From Bacillota bacterium (GTDB taxonomy: Bacteria; Bacillota; Syntrophomonadia; Syntrophomonadales; Syntrophomonadaceae): a DNA stretch of 8,107 bases. The DNA is taken from NCBI GenBank assembly GCA_017861475.1, contig JAGFXV010000049.1, positions 1-8,107 on the forward strand, written 5' to 3'. Below are positions 6,683 to 8,107 of this stretch, piece by piece. The position numbers and the translations under genes were made by a program. How positions within the stretch are numbered: the stretch's first letter is position 1; every line of letters begins with the position of its first letter. The notes under the pieces are model-generated. The model was not told where the DNA came from. It saw nothing but the letters and a program-made list of their open reading frames with translations, and ran no database searches.

Positions 6683-8107
6683 ATGAAAAAATCTGTGGAC
6701 AAGCTGAAAGAGCTGATTCGTGCCGGGAGAGCTGTTCTCCCGGCGGAAAAAGCCATCCTTCACGGTACGCTGGTCAATGTCATGACCAGTGAAGTGTATC
6801 CGGCGGATGTTGCCATTTATCAGGATACTATTGTAGCCGTGGGTAATATTGAAATGTATTTGGGACCGGAAACGGAATTGATTGACGCAACGGGAAAATA
6901 TCTGGTTCCGGGCCTGATTGACGGACATATTCACAGTGAGTGCAGCAAGCTGAGCATCACCAGTTTCGCCAAGGCCGTAGTTCCCTGCGGAACCACAAGT
7001 ATGGTATCGGGTCTGGACGAGTATATTTCTGTGTCCGGGCTGGAAGGACTGCAGGAGGTATTCGCCGAGGTGCAAAACAGCCCGCTGAGGGTGTTCTGGG
7101 GAGCGCCTTATAAAACCCCCTATACAATCCCCGCTTCCACTATCGCCGGTAATTTCAATACTGAGATTCATCAGCGGGTACAGCAATGGGACGAATGTTT
7201 TGGCGTATGGGAAACGGTACGGGAATCCATTCAAGAAGAAGATGAAAATGCGCTGGGCGCAATTGCCGCGGCCTCCCAAAATCGGCTGCCGGTTTTCGGC
7301 TGTGCCCCCATGGCCCGCGGCAATGAACTAAACGGATATCTGTGCGCCGGAGTAAGGTTGGACCATGAAAGCTACGACCATCAGGAAGTACTGGAAAAAA
7401 TGCGCAAGGGCATGCATATGCTCATTCGCGAATCCTCCGTTACACATTTTCTGGAGGAAAATATCCGGGCGGTCACGGAAATAAATCCTGCGCTGGCCAG
7501 ACGGGTCAGCTTCTGCACCGATGACGTTACCCCTTCCGATATTTTGGAAAAGGGACATGTGGATCATCTGGTACGTCTTGCCATTGCAGCCGGCGTTGAT
7601 CCCATTACCGCAATTCAGATGGCAACCATCAACAGTGCCGAAGCGTACCGCATTGACCATCTGGTAGGCTCCATTTCTCCGGGCAGGCTGGCAGACATCC
7701 TGCTCATCGACAGCCCTGCCAGCTTTCGAGTTGAAGCAGTCATTGCCAACGGGAAACTGGTCGCCCGGGATAAAAAGCTGACCATTCGTCTGGATGCGCC
7801 GGTCCGAAGTGCTATTTTGAGCAGCCAGCTGAAGTGCAAGCAAACCACCCGGGAGGATTTTCTGTACAAAGTCCCCATTGCATCAGGCCAGGCCAAAGTT
7901 TTGGCGATGGACGTCAAAGGTCCTTTTGTACGCAAAAGACGGGATGTGACCCTGAAGGTGAAAAACGGTGTCGTAGTTCCTGATATTGAGCAGGATGTAG
8001 CCATGGTTTCCGTTTTGGAGCGTTTTGGCATTAACGGCAACCAATCGCTGGCCTTTTGCTCGGGTTGGAACTTGAAGCGCGGTGCAATGGCATCCTCCGC
8101 TGCCCCC
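6683..8107 (+). CDS. divergent adenine deaminase-like amidohydrolase (3' end beyond window)
   Basis: The frame stays open from the ATG at 6683 to the edge, 475 residues; AAGGAG lies 14 bases upstream, a long spacing. It is a COG1001-type member of the amidohydrolase superfamily, the family of adenine deaminase (adenine to hypoxanthine plus ammonia). Visible parts: an N-terminal beta-sandwich segment, PGLIDGHIHSE (76-86) with the metal-binding HxH at 82/84, a Glu at 177 matching the family's strand-4 Glu, LDHES (226-230), MLIRESS (246-252), FCTDD (277-281) with the catalytic-type Asp, EKGHVDH (289-295), AIQMATINSAE (310-320), and the start of the adenine deaminase C-terminal domain (DVAMVSVLERFG, 438-449). 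Two motifs differ from canonical AdeC: DPHE reads GLDE (110-113), and GHxP reads GCAP (206-209), replacing a His by Cys207. It is the last visible gene of the operon, 37 bases after the lipoprotein, with no terminator between. Deamination of adenine, of a modified adenine or of a related purine are all possible. Confidence 0.85.
   Translation, partial: MKKSVDKLKELIRAGRAVLPAEKAILHGTLVNVMTSEVYPADVAIYQDTIVAVGNIEMYLGPETELIDATGKYLVPGLIDGHIHSECSKLSITSFAKAVVPCGTTSMVSGLDEYISVSGLEGLQEVFAEVQNSPLRVFWGAPYKTPYTIPASTIAGNFNTEIHQRVQQWDECFGVWETVRESIQEEDENALGAIAAASQNRLPVFGCAPMARGNELNGYLCAGVRLDHESYDHQEVLEKMRKGMHMLIRESSVTHFLEENIRAVTEINPALARRVSFCTDDVTPSDILEKGHVDHLVRLAIAAGVDPITAIQMATINSAEAYRIDHLVGSISPGRLADILLIDSPASFRVEAVIANGKLVARDKKLTIRLDAPVRSAILSSQLKCKQTTREDFLYKVPIASGQAKVLAMDVKGPFVRKRRDVTLKVKNGVVVPDIEQDVAMVSVLERFGINGNQSLAFCSGWNLKRGAMASSAAP

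Noticed and set aside
6629..7843. Open frames on the minus strand opposite the amidohydrolase
   Set aside because: They are antisense to a clearly homologous gene that is intact over 475 codons; their translations resemble nothing I know.

Overview
The window looks like a piece of chromosome from a low- to mid-GC Firmicute. The signs are strong GGAGG-type ribosome binding sites, AT-rich intergenic DNA, a Firmicutes-style purine riboswitch with a transcription terminator platform, a lipoprotein with a Gram-positive-type lipobox, and a bacterial IMP dehydrogenase. I cannot name the genus. A clostridial or Negativicutes-type anaerobe is my guess, not something the sequence proves.

Layout. Bases 38-1492 (minus strand) encode IMP dehydrogenase, GuaB. 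Bases 1493-1969 form a 477-base divergent intergenic region. It holds a probable guaB promoter, three imperfect 14-base AT-rich tandem repeats, a purine (guanine-type) riboswitch aptamer at 1680-1760, a terminator at 1809-1840 that can be exchanged for an antiterminator, and a second terminator-like hairpin at 1885-1938. A plus-strand operon then runs to the window end: a double-domain ABC ATPase (1970-3484), two BPD_transp_2-type permeases (3498-4577 and 4574-5503), a BMP/PnrA-family lipoprotein (5530-6645) and a divergent adenine deaminase-like amidohydrolase (6683 to the edge, incomplete).

How it works together. The four transporter genes form one BMP-type purine or nucleoside importer, the same kind of system as Bacillus YufNOPQ/NupNOPQ but with the binding-protein gene last. 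The amidohydrolase at the end of the operon would process an imported aminopurine. The riboswitch retains C74, U47 and U51, which predicts a guanine-like ligand. The 3' strand of P1 is almost perfectly complementary to the 5' arm and loop of the first terminator, so the sequence itself supports a ligand-OFF switch: purine-replete cells stop making the importer. GuaB, transcribed away from this leader, commits IMP to guanine nucleotides and is not under this switch.

The points most worth a second look are the riboswitch's two substitutions in the junction layers above the ligand (A23 to G, A73 to G), the second terminator between the switch and the first gene, and the deaminase's loss of two motifs that are nearly invariant in canonical adenine deaminases (DPHE reads GLDE, GHxP reads GCAP).
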